Source: Hofstenia miamia (Eukaryota; Xenacoelomorpha; Acoela). From it: a stretch of 64,000 bases of DNA. Shown here in pieces: positions 11,457 through 20,994 of the stretch (the first letter of the stretch is position 1; each line of letters begins with the position of its first letter). A program made the position numbers and the translations under genes. A model generated the notes under the pieces. The model did not search any database. It was not told the DNA's origin and was given only the letters and a program-made list of their open reading frames with translations. The stretch lies in assembly GCA_004352715.1 (NCBI GenBank), contig SCFE01000121.1, positions 5,192-69,191 of the forward strand, written 5' to 3'.

Positions 11457-11702
11457 ATGACTGAAATTCCTCTATTTCTAAATTCAAATTATGAAAATGT
11501 TGTAGGTAAACCTTCTGATTTCACAGTAAAATTTGTAAATCCCATAAGATTACACACACAACTGCATTACATTTGCCTAGATCAAATAAATATGTCATAC
11601 TCTTGGCACAATATTTCTGAGGAGTATAAGAACAACAAAATTGAATATTCCCATGATGAAGGTCTTACTTGGACACAAGTTACATTTCCTGATGGTATTT
11701 AT
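11457..11702 (+). CDS. Penton-like minor capsid protein, copy 1, N-terminal 82 codons
   Basis: This copy starts MTEIPLFLNS and runs 82 codons to the N at 11703, where the sequence jumps back to a second copy of the same region. It has no stop, unlike copy 2. The end YxLxxINMSYSWHNIS...WTQVTFPDGIY matches the N-terminal part of the minor capsid (penton-type) protein in Polinton-like elements of invertebrates as I know that family. Truncation is by the assembly break rather than by mutation. Confidence 0.65.
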
Positions 11703-11833
11703 NTATAATGAAATTATTCAGTTAATTGATGAATTAGTAAGATTGAAAGCTATTACTAAACATGATGTTAAGAAGTTTTAAAATAAATTTTCTTAAGAAA
11801 AATCATTTTTTCTTTTTTCTTTATATAGTAGTA

Positions 11834-12613
11834 ATGACTGAAATTCCTCTATTTCTAAATTCAAATTATGAAAATGTTGTAGGTAAACCTTCTGATTTCT
11901 AAGTAAAATTTGTAAGTCCCATAAGATTACACACACAACTGCATTACATTTGCTTAGATCAAATAAATATGTCATACTCTTGGCACAATATTTCTGAGGA
12001 GTATAAGAACAACAAAATTGAATATTCCCATGATAAAGGTCTTACTTGGACACAAGTTACATTTCCTGATGGTATTTATAAGTACAAAGTTATATCAGCA
12101 GATATAAACAATGAAATGGTAGCAAATGGTCATAAATCAATAAAAACTACAGATAAACAAATGGAAATTATTTTTAATGAGAATACTTATAAGGTGTTTA
12201 TTTTCTTAGGTCCTAAAATACGATTAAAATTTGATAAAGAATTTGGTGATCTTTTAGGTTTTGTTAATGACTTTAGTAATAAATTTTATGGGAGTAATTT
12301 TAAATTAATGTTAACTGAGAGTAAAATTTCAGATCATGTTCCTAACATTACAAAAGGAATTGATAACATTTTAATTCATTGTTCTCTGATAAGTGATAGC
12401 ATATATAATGGAAATTCTAGTGATATAGTATTTACTTTTCCTACAAATGATTTAGTATCAAGTTATCCATTTACAAAACAACCTTTGCGCAAATTATTCA
12501 ACAAAATCAACACAAATGAAATAAGAGAAATAAGAATATACATTACTGATAGTCAAAATCAAATTATTAATTTAAATGATAATCATGTTCACTTAGTATT
12601 TTTAATCAAATAA
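11834..12613 (+). pseudogene. Penton-like minor capsid protein, copy 2, one nonsense codon
   Basis: The frame from ATG 11834 to the stop at 12611-12613 spans 259 codons, interrupted only by TAA at 11900-11902 (codon 23), where copy 1 has a sense codon. The body shows alternating short beta-type segments. LLGFVND lies near the middle, followed by an IDNILIHCSLI segment, and near the end ITDSQNQIINLNDNHVHLVFLIK resembles the closing strand ('D.......G......L') of the penton-like minor capsid family of Polinton-like elements. Pentons occupy the five-fold vertices of the capsid in related viruses. It lies between the unnamed ORF and the small basic gene, with the shared promoter element before its ATG. 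Assignment is by recalled family pattern; structure prediction would be decisive. Confidence 0.65.
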
Positions 12614-12707
12614 GAATATTTTTAAAATTGTGGAGAAAGACTTTCTTAAGGAGAACTTTGTTCTCTGCTTTCCTAGGAAAAAGACTTTCTTTTTTCCTTA
12701 TATAGAT
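12614..12707 (+). promoter_or_regulatory. Intergenic region with three stacked palindromes and a viral promoter element
   Basis: Between penton and small basic gene lie AGAAAGACTTTCT (12634-12646), GAGAACTTTGTTCTC (12651-12665) and TTTCCTAGGAAA (12669-12680). A C/T tract and TATATAG follow (12684-12705), directly before ATG 12708. The hairpins could terminate the upstream transcript and the last part could start the next one. Confidence 0.6.
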
Positions 12708-12959
12708 ATGACTAAAAATAAGAAAACTTACGAAAACTATTTAAGGGTTAATTTTAATAGAACACAAAGAGAGAATGCTATTCCCACTGGGAAAGGAACT
12801 TCTATTAACACACAAGTAACAAGCAATAATAGAAAGTTAGAAACACCAAAAGTAAATGAACAAAAGGGAATGGAAATACAAATGTTATTAAGAAAGTTTT
12901 CCAAGAATGAGCCCCAGAAGTTTGACAATATAAGGACACGATTTTTAAAACTATTGTAA
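12708..12959 (+). CDS. Small basic viral-element protein (83 aa)
   Basis: This intact frame begins MTKNKKTYEN and has many K, R, N and T residues. Basic residues are spread along the whole length, and a hydrophobic heptad-like part lies near the end (MEIQMLLRKFS). The start at 12708, not the in-frame codon further upstream, is chosen because the conserved TATATAG element ends 3 bp before it. Small basic proteins between the penton and major capsid genes could be DNA-condensing core or cementing proteins. I recognise no family; function is inferred only from charge and position. Confidence 0.6.
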   Translation: MTKNKKTYENYLRVNFNRTQRENAIPTGKGTSINTQVTSNNRKLETPKVNEQKGMEIQMLLRKFSKNEPQKFDNIRTRFLKLL

Positions 12960-12974
12960 ATTAATTTCACATGG

Positions 12975-13015
12975 AAAATGCTTTTCTTTTTTTCTTTTTC
13001 CTTTATATAGTATAA
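12975..13015 (+). promoter_or_regulatory. Conserved viral promoter element before major capsid gene
   Basis: A long C/T tract ending TTTTTCCTTTATATAG lies a few bases before ATG 13016. It is preceded by AAATTAATTTCACA (12958-12971), which also occurs at 441-454 in the ATPase/PLA2 spacer. Confidence 0.65.
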
Positions 13016-14221
13016 ATGACTGACTTCAGAAATCCAACAATTCTAGAAAGAAATGAATACATTAGATTTGATCTCCAGACTCCAATAATAATTCCTGCAG
13101 CAGGTAATATTCAAAATAAAAACAATTATAAGTTTACAGTTGATAATTCTACAGATATAATACCTTGATTGGTTTAATGCTTATATAGATGTGAAATTTA
13201 AAATAGTTAAACTTGATAACACAGGATTTGTTACAGCAGATAATGTTACCATTAGTGGTGATGTCTACTCACTTTTTAACAGAGTATTTGTTGAATACAA
13301 TAATACTACTACTACAAATCTTACTAATTTTTCAAAAGTTGCCCATTTACACAACATTCTTGAGTATTCAGAATCTTATTTGAACACTGCGCAAAATGAA
13401 TTCTTCTATAAGGACAATAATGATAAGATAGAACTTCTAAAAGATGGAAATGAAATTAATACAATTTTTTATCTCAGTAAAGTTGATTTTTTCAGAGGTC
13501 TAAAACATAGTATCTTACCTGCAGGTAAGGTTCAAATAAATCTTGAATTAGCAAAAGATGATAATGTAATATTTAATCCAGCAGGAAATGGAAAACTAGT
13601 TGTCACTCAATTACGTCTCTTTGTACCACAATTAGCATTCAATCCTAGTGGACGGAAGATGTATTTGAATAGTTTTATAAATAATAAATGGGTGTATATA
13701 AGAAACACATTAGAGGAATCTAATCCTATAAATCAACAATCAGGCATATTTAGAATAAGTAATTCAATACAAAAACCTAGATATGTTTTCATCTATACCA
13801 TCACTGAAAATAAAATTAATAATCAAGGCACAGATGAATTTGATTTTGATACCTTTAATTCTACTGAAATTTCTTCATGTCAGTTAGAATTAGGAAACGA
13901 TAATTTTTATCCACAGGTAGAGATTCATCCAACTAGTGAATTTCCAAGATTATATACAGAATTTGTTAGATATAATGACGGTGTCAATGACTTTTCAACA
14001 GGTACATTTATCAAGCCTTCTGATTTTAAGGAGAAATATGGAATAATTGTATTTGATTTATCTAAACAAAAAGATACATCTCGAAATACTATCAATGAAA
14101 TTAGATTTTGATATACTTTACAAGGTGATCCTGCAGATCCATTTAAATTCTATGCATTGATTATGTATGAACAAGACATATCTGTGAATACAACATCAAA
14201 TCAAACTACTATAACATTTTA
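13016..14221 (+). pseudogene. Major capsid protein (double-jelly-roll type) of Polinton-like element, copy 1, broken
   Basis: The frame from ATG 13016 stops at TGA 13166-13168 after 50 codons. The protein continues in another frame from about 13161 (LDWFNAYID...) to TGA 14109-14111. There the duplicate copy has a sense codon, and homology goes on to about 14221. Recognisable features are the DWFNAY segment after the first strands and NILEYSESYLNTAQNEFFY. A long central stretch has LVVTQLRLFVPQLAF and KPRYVFIYTI, and then VFDLSKQKDTS near the C-terminus. This order matches the major capsid protein of Polinton-like viruses integrated in invertebrate genomes. So there is one frameshift and one nonsense codon in this copy. 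Full length would be about 400 residues, usual for the family. Confidence 0.75.
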
Positions 14222-14224
14222 AGG

Positions 14225-15010
14225 AAAAATAATTTTAGAAAAATATTTTCTTTTTTCTTTAATGTAATTGCATTACCATGCTATTAAAAATTCTTGTAAT
14301 TTTCAAAAAAATTCCTTTATTTGGACATATTTCTGAGATTTATATTTTGCTTAAAAAATAGAATTTGAAGGTCGATTTTTATTCAGTTACAATGCTGAAA
14401 TTTTTAATGAGACCTGTACCTGTTGACCTGACGTGAAACAGACATTGATTCACAATATTTAAAGTTTTGAATCTCTCTCTAATTAAATTGTGATTAACTT
14501 TATTCATACTTGATATTTTTATTGAGACCTGTACCTAAACCTGACCAGACCCAAAACTTTGAATTTGATTTGNATAATGATGGTGTTAATGACTTTTCAA
14601 CAGGTACATTTATTAAGCCTTCTGATTTTAAGGAGAAATATGGAATAATTGTATTTGATTTATCTAAACAAAAAGATACATCTCGAAATGCAATCAATGA
14701 AATTAGGTTTAGATATACTTTACAAGGTGCTCCTGCAGATCCATTTAAATTCTATGCATTGATTATGTATGAACAAGACATATCTGTGAATACAACATCC
14801 AATCGAACTACTTTAACATTTTAAGGAAAATAATTTTGGAAAAATATTTTCTTTTTTCTTTAATGTAATGCTAAAATTTTTAATGAGACCTGTACCTGTC
14901 GACCTGACGTGAAACAGACATTGATTCACAATATTTAAAGATTTAATTCTCTCTTTAACCAAATTGTGATTAACTTTATTCATTCTTGATATTTTTATTG
15001 AGACCTCTAG
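14225..15010. repeat. Paired downstream flanks of the capsid gene copies
   Basis: 14391-14530 and 14869-15007 are diverged copies of one sequence containing GAGACCTGTACCTG and GACCTGACGTGAAACAG. The second lacks about 115 bp present in the first (14276-14390). The promoter-like tract at 14240-14262 and again near 14838-14860 suggests a further viral gene once followed and is now lost. Confidence 0.6.
14574..14824 (+). pseudogene. Major capsid protein C-terminus, copy 2
   Basis: After the single N at 14573 the sequence repeats 13972-14221 with about 5% difference. It reads through to its stop at 14822-14824 without the TGA found in copy 1. Only the last ~80 codons are present. It is followed, as is copy 1, by AAAATATTTTCTTTTTTC, another start of the promoter-like tract, but no gene follows. 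Confidence 0.7.
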
Positions 15011-17898
15011 AGGTTTTCTAAAAAATGTAAAAAATTGCTCAAGAACATATTGGTACATAGTTAAAAAGGGGGTATAATTGAATAATTATTTATATGGGTA
15101 TGGCTGTAGTTTTTTTACTGCCTTGCTGTAAAAGCCTGAATTTCGAAAAAACGCCTTTTTTCTTATCAAAATCAATAGAAAAGTGTAAAAAGTTATTGAA
15201 AACTGATCATTTTGAGAAAGCTGCATATATACAACCCTGCTTTTCTTTACTACTCACCTTCAAAATGAACTTGAGTTTTATCTTCAATACAGTAGTTAGT
15301 GAATTTTACTTCACCGATATCATTGAAAAATGTACACATTTCTCAGGTTGAGGTGATTCCTTAGGATTTCATGCACAGATCCGATGCTGGTGTCAAAAGT
15401 GGTAGATTTGTTACTAACAATGATGTGGGGATCATCTTGTACCAAATGCTCCAAAGACAAAAGGTTGTGTTGAATTATTGAATTTGATGGTCATCCAATT
15501 TTTTCATTGTCTAGAAGAGACAATCTTTTTCAATTAAATAGTCAGATAATCAGCGGCATGTTGTTGCGTGGAATGGGATTTTATCATTCCAAACAGAATA
15601 AAGATCATCATAAATGTCTTTTGGCTTTATTTCCCGTTTAGTTTCAGTAAAAATGTAAAATCAAAAAGCGTCTTTATTTGCTTCCATGTTCGCGCTGCAG
15701 TAGAAAAAGTTCGAAATAAAATATGCACATTAATTGCATCATTAACAAAGTTTAAAGTACGCATCTATCTATGCATCAGCTCTCAAAACTTTTTGAACCC
15801 AGCATGTAATTTATGAACACTGTTGAAATCTACATTTTGAAATTTTACGTTGGCATAATTTTGTTCTTCCGAAACTCTATTGAAATTTTGTAATTTCAGT
15901 GTATAAATTATATATGTTGCTAACAACAGCCCCAAAATAAGCCAAATTCTCATAAATTTTGATATCAATCCTATGGTTTCTTAGGGTTTGCCAGGCTTGG
16001 AACGAATTTTCGGCACATGCCCACACATTCTTAATCGCACTCCATAAATGCTAAAAATATTACTATGAATAAATTTACACAATAGTTGTATTAGATTGAT
16101 GAGGAATATCAAAAACAAATAATTGCAATTACAGAAATAATTACTGTTAACCAAGTTTCTGGTACTAGCTTGCCCTATCTTAACCCACATATTGGATGTC
16201 TCACCTCTGTTAGAGCCCCCACCCCCTGTCAAAATTTTAGGACTACAACACCATATTTGCCGCTAATATCAATTGTGGGTAGGGTATGAAGTGTTGCAAT
16301 TTTCAAGAATGCAGAATTGAAACGTCTAAAAATTATTAAAAACAATTGAATTGGATTTTTGCAAAAAGGTTTAATTTCAAAAGATGACTGCATACTGAAA
16401 CTATTACTGTAAAAAATTTTAGAAACTCTCCCATCAAGGATTTCTTATTAAGATAAAGAATTATGGAGCATTGTGTAAGAGCAAAATGAAAAAGCTGGTT
16501 TACCTAGAAGTGAAATCCCTAACTTATCCAACTGCATCTAAATTCTGCATCCACTCTTCCATAGACTTTTAATTTAGAAACGCACTTTTAAAAAATTTCA
16601 AATAAAAGGTTATCAATTTATATACATTTAATGTTTAATGTTTGTTGACAATGATTTTTTTCAAATTTTAATAAAATAAAGCTTATTGCTGTGGCAGAGA
16701 TTGTTGAATAGTTTTCTTAGAAATCTTCGAATTTTTGAAAAAGATTTAAATGCTTTCCATGCCTAGTGTTAATGTATTTAAAAGGTTTTGATCCCTGGAG
16801 GCAACAAAGAACTTTGACTGTTTCTTGATATGTGCAAGATATTTCAAACCCATTGAGACGTGCCGTGCGCAAAGTCAGAGGTCGCGGGACACAGGCTTTC
16901 AGATTGAGCACAGTTTTAATAGTTTTTGAGCTATAAGCGTTTTTTTTATAGGAACATTAAAAATTTTCACAAATTATCAGGCTTTTTAAGGTTAAATTCA
17001 AACATATTTTCAATGTGTGCACATATAGAAAGAAGTGATAATTGTCTCCAAGCATCCAATAATATTATTCTTACATTACTCATCATATAATGTTAAATGC
17101 GTGTGTTGTGCCATTTCTTTTGTCTAATCCGTGTACAAAGTATGAGCAAGCACAACGCGACGCAATAATGACCTATTTCTAATATTGCAATTCTTCTATA
17201 CATATTTGTACAATAAAGTTCAACAGTCTACCAGATTACTAGTGATTGTAATAAAATGCATACAACAGCCAAAGATGTTTGAGAAATTTTTTTTCACAAC
17301 CTTGTGATATCGCAAAAAATGACTATCAAATGCATTGCATATGAATGGCTTGCTAATAGTGAGGTTCATCAGCTGCAAAGAACATGTGCAATGAAAAAAT
17401 GTCTTGCACAAAATAATTTTTATAGGGTCATTTTTCCTGAAGAGAGAATATTTACAATTAACAAACGGCTTAGCTGTCACAATAGACGAGTGTATTTGTA
17501 CCTCTAGCAAAAAGTGACCCTCAAAAGTTGTACCTGTCATAAACTTAGAAATCTGCGTCCCTCAGCGATTTGGACCTGTACGATCTCATGCTAAATCCTC
17601 ACCTAATTCTCGAAGAAAAGTAAAACTTTTAAAACGACATAGTGTAAGTAAATATGTTAGACATATGCACAGTTCATTAATCTATTCTTTTCCAGTCGTG
17701 ACTTTCTATATAAAATTAATAAAAATAGATCATAAAATACTAATTTTTATGGCATTTTCACACTTCAACATACTGCAGTGCTGCTAAAAATCAAGACATA
17801 CATCAAATAAGTTTTCATTTTTTAGCTTTTTATTGAAAAAAAATAAAAATTGAAATTTTCAAAAATGTATATTTTTTACTCTTACAATATATATATGA
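15011..17898. other. Intergenic AT-rich region
   Basis: I see no gene. One block, about 16735-16930, has a diverged relative at about 60463-60660 (shared CTTTCCATGCC-AGTGTT and GCGC..ACAAAGTCA), so it is a dispersed repeat of unknown class. Confidence 0.5.
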
Positions 17899-18642
17899 AG
17901 ACCACAGGGGAAAAACCAGTGATGTCACATTTTTGGTATTTTGGAGTTATGCTTGCCTACATTTAGTATTTGAACTGTAGATTTATGTAAAAGTAAATAA
18001 AATGGAAAAACCAGTGATATCTAGTGAAATTTAGCCTTTGAAATATTTATATACTGTGGAAAAATAAGTGATGTCCAAACTGTTCAATGGAAAAATAGGC
18101 AGTGTCCCATTAGATGAAATTTTTATTTTCAAAATTCGCTATATTGCGTCGTAAAATATTGAATTAGTATGTAAAAATCAAAGGGAAATTTGGTATTTTT
18201 GCAAAGTAGAGAACCAGACATTTTTTGACAACTTAAAGACATGTGATGTTTTGGTGGAGGAAGAGGATGATGGGGAGGAAGAATTTTAGGTTTAAAGTGA
18301 CACTGAATCTTGTTAATCTGTGTTATATACACTATATTACATTATATGTGGCATTTTTTGTTAGAAAAATAAAATATTTATAATAATCAGCCTTATTACT
18401 ATTCAATGGAATAACAGATGATGTCCAAATCTGATATATGAGCAGTTTACCATGCACTCACTAACCCATGCTACATAAATTTTATAACTACCACTGCTGA
18501 AAGATCTGTAAGATGTATTAGTACATGGGGAAAAATTTTTGTTACAATTGATGGTAATTGAGGCTAGCTGTGAGGTCGCAAATCTTAAAAATTGAATTTC
18601 TCCATTTAGAATATGTGTGACATCACTGGTTTTTCCCCTGTG

Positions 18643-18646
<4 letters not shown>
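17899..18646. mobile_element. 748-bp nonautonomous element with perfect 31-bp terminal inverted repeats
   Basis: The left end (17899-17929) begins AGACCACAGGGGAAAAACC and is the exact reverse complement of 18616-18646. The element sits inside (TA)n sequence, fitting TA or TA-rich target preference. It has no coding capacity. The internal motif GGAAAAAccAGTGATGTC recurs in degenerate form near 18003, 18058, 18089 and 18408, so the ends appear to have been built from or copied into the interior. It could be a MITE of a Tc1/mariner-like or unclassified DNA transposon. Confidence 0.85.
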
Positions 18647-18683
<37 letters not shown>

Positions 18684-18742
18684 CAGATAAAATTCAAATC
18701 GGCTTTAGTGTTTTTTAAAATTAACAGCAAAAAATATAANNN

Positions 18743-18776
<34 letters not shown>
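18647..18776. repeat. (TA)n microsatellites around a 3-base gap
   Basis: Pure TA runs occur at 18647-18679 and about 18743-18773, with NNN at 18740-18742 between them. No gene. Confidence 0.95.
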
Positions 18777-18777
<1 letters not shown>

Positions 18778-19424
18778 TAAACATTTTAGTAAAAACTAAA
18801 AACATCAATTAAATAATAGCACACTACAAATTTTGGCTGGTTGCTCTCCGTGCCTTCCATGAAAAGGGTTACTTAAGTAACCACAACTAAGTGTCAAAGT
18901 GGCATATGCTTCATTAGAGTTGGAAGGTTACTACCTACTAGTATATACTGACTAGTAAATTACCAGTAACAAATTTGAAGTTACCTCTTCAGGTTACTTG
19001 GGACTAGTATAATGTATTTTTTATTTATTTCTTTATATCAACTCACGATCAAATATCTTATTTTAAGGTCATTTCCTGATGCAACACAATAATGTGCATA
19101 TCTTCGTGTACGCNNNNNNNTATATATATATATTAAACATTTTAGTAAAAACTAAAAACATCAATTAAATAATAGCACACTACAAATTTTGGCTGGTTGC
19201 TCTCCGTGCCTTCCATGAAAAGGGTTACTTAAGTAACCACAACTAAGTGTCAAAGTGGCATATGCTTCATTAGAGTTGGAAGGTTACTACCTACTAGTAT
19301 ATACTGACTAGTAAATTACCAGTAACAAATTTGAAGTTACCTCTTCAGGTTACTTGGGATCAAATATCTTATTTTAAGGTCATTTCCTGATGCAACACAA
19401 TAATGTGCATATCTTCGTGTACGC
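18777..19424. repeat. N-linked duplication with indel (18777-19113 and 19133-19424)
   Basis: The two copies match almost base for base but the second lacks about 46 bp (the ACTAGTATAATG... segment near 19010-19050). They are joined by seven N (19114-19120) and a TA run. The pattern is that of two alleles differing by an indel and assembled one after the other. Confidence 0.85.
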
Positions 19425-20763
19425 ACTATCAAGTATCAATCTTATCATATAAAGCAATAAAAATCATTCACAATACTGCTGACTTATGAATATCATTTGA
19501 ATTATTGAAAAAGTAAAATTGGTTCCTGTATATTTCCAGTATTTGGAAGATCAAATCAATGGCGGAGGCAGAAGCATGCATAAAATTGTATAACATTCCT
19601 CATTTCATTAATGAGAGAATCTATTGAGATTTTTAGGATATGAACACCCTATGAAAATAACGTGCTGACAACTAGTTCCATTTGATTTTAGAATTTTACC
19701 ACTTTTTATATTGGATTATTTTATTTCAATTTAGTTTTGAATTTCTGTTGATTAAACATCCGTGAAATGTTGCGATCTACATATTAATCAAAAATTCGAT
19801 CATTTACTTTATATTGTACTCCAAAATGCATTAAAGTAAAAAATCATTATGACAATTGCAATTATACCCAGGCACATGTATAATTAATTTTAATATCTGA
19901 AATAAGCTTACATAGGATTAGCAAAGTTCTAAAAAATTAGAAACTAAGATCAAACATAGTTTGCAGTAAGTTTACAAATTATAATAAAGCAACAAATGGT
20001 CATTTTATTTGCTTAAGCTTGATTGGTTTCAATTAACCAATATATTGTAATGTATTGCAATATTGTATTGGTAGCAAACTCATGTTGCAATACATTTATT
20101 TTGATTTTTTGTATTGCAATATTATAGCAATACAATATTGGAATGCCCTGGGTTTTGGGACAGAACTGAAACAGCTTCCAATTCTGATAAAAAGACTGCC
20201 AATGCCAGAGGATATTTAAGGAAAAAAAATCAAACAAATTCTGCTAAATTACAGGCAGGCAATAGATTATGGCAGAAAACAGGAATGGTATGTATTTAGA
20301 TTGTGTTAGCTAATCATAAAAATCGTTTTGGAATTGATGTAACATGGGTTGCAATTTTGGTTATGAAGGCAAGCATTCTCAATGATTATCAACGTCAATT
20401 ATCTCTGTAGCGAGCTCACAATGTTGTTGTGAAGACGGCCATAGTTTGATGTTCATGCTGTTAATATAAGTATGTACCATTTTTGTTGTTTTAATAATCG
20501 GTTTAATTATTATTCATTTTGAACACATGTCAACCTATGAACTTCAGAATCATATTTTGAGTAAATTTTAAAAATCTTTTGAACATAATCAGCACTTGAA
20601 TAAAAAATATTTAAGTGCATATTGTCACCACAGTGAACTGCAACTTTGGAGTAGGTTGAAATTAACTTCTACTTGTTGAATTCATAAAAATAAATTTTGA
20701 AATAGAATATATATAACCATTCAGTAGTAGAATAGGAAGAGAAAACAAGATTAAGAAATAATC
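19425..20763. other. Intergenic region, no gene seen
   Basis: AT-rich, with short inverted TTGCAATAC/GTATTGCAA motifs around 20040-20140. I see no coding or RNA feature. Confidence 0.4.
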
Positions 20764-20994
20764 TTAAAATTTCAAAAGATGAGGATATTGATCACCATGC
20801 AGTGAAAATTTAGTCTTTAAATACTTGACTAGTAATTCACTTTCAGTTTGATCTTTAAACGTACTTTTAGCACTGGCAACAAGACCTTCATCAATTTTGC
20901 TTAATAAATCAGCATCAATGTTTGGGGACATTCTTTTCTTCTTATGTTTTGTTTCACTGAGAAATTCAGATTTTTCATCTTTAGGAATCGGAAC
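20764..20994 (-). CDS. RPL6: RPL6 exon 2
   Basis: The acceptor AG is at 20996-20995 and the stop TAA at 20766-20764. It encodes VPIPKDEKSEF... through the conserved SLHGDQYPHLLKF end. Confidence 0.92.
   Translation of the reverse strand, partial: VPIPKDEKSEFLSETKHKKKRMSPNIDADLLSKIDEGLVASAKSTFKDQTESELLVKYLKTKFSLHGDQYPHLLKF

Larger units (their letters stand above)
11328..12079 (+). repeat. N-linked duplication of the ORF/penton junction (about 376 bp)
   Basis: 11328-11702 and 11704-12079 are two near-identical copies separated by one N at 11703. They differ by a few substitutions and by a one-base insertion near 11771. This is most likely two haplotypes placed in tandem. Confidence 0.85.

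Noticed and set aside
18623-18808. Open frames rich in Tyr-Ile across the TA tracts (also 35663-35923)
   Set aside because: Products of (TA)n microsatellites and N.
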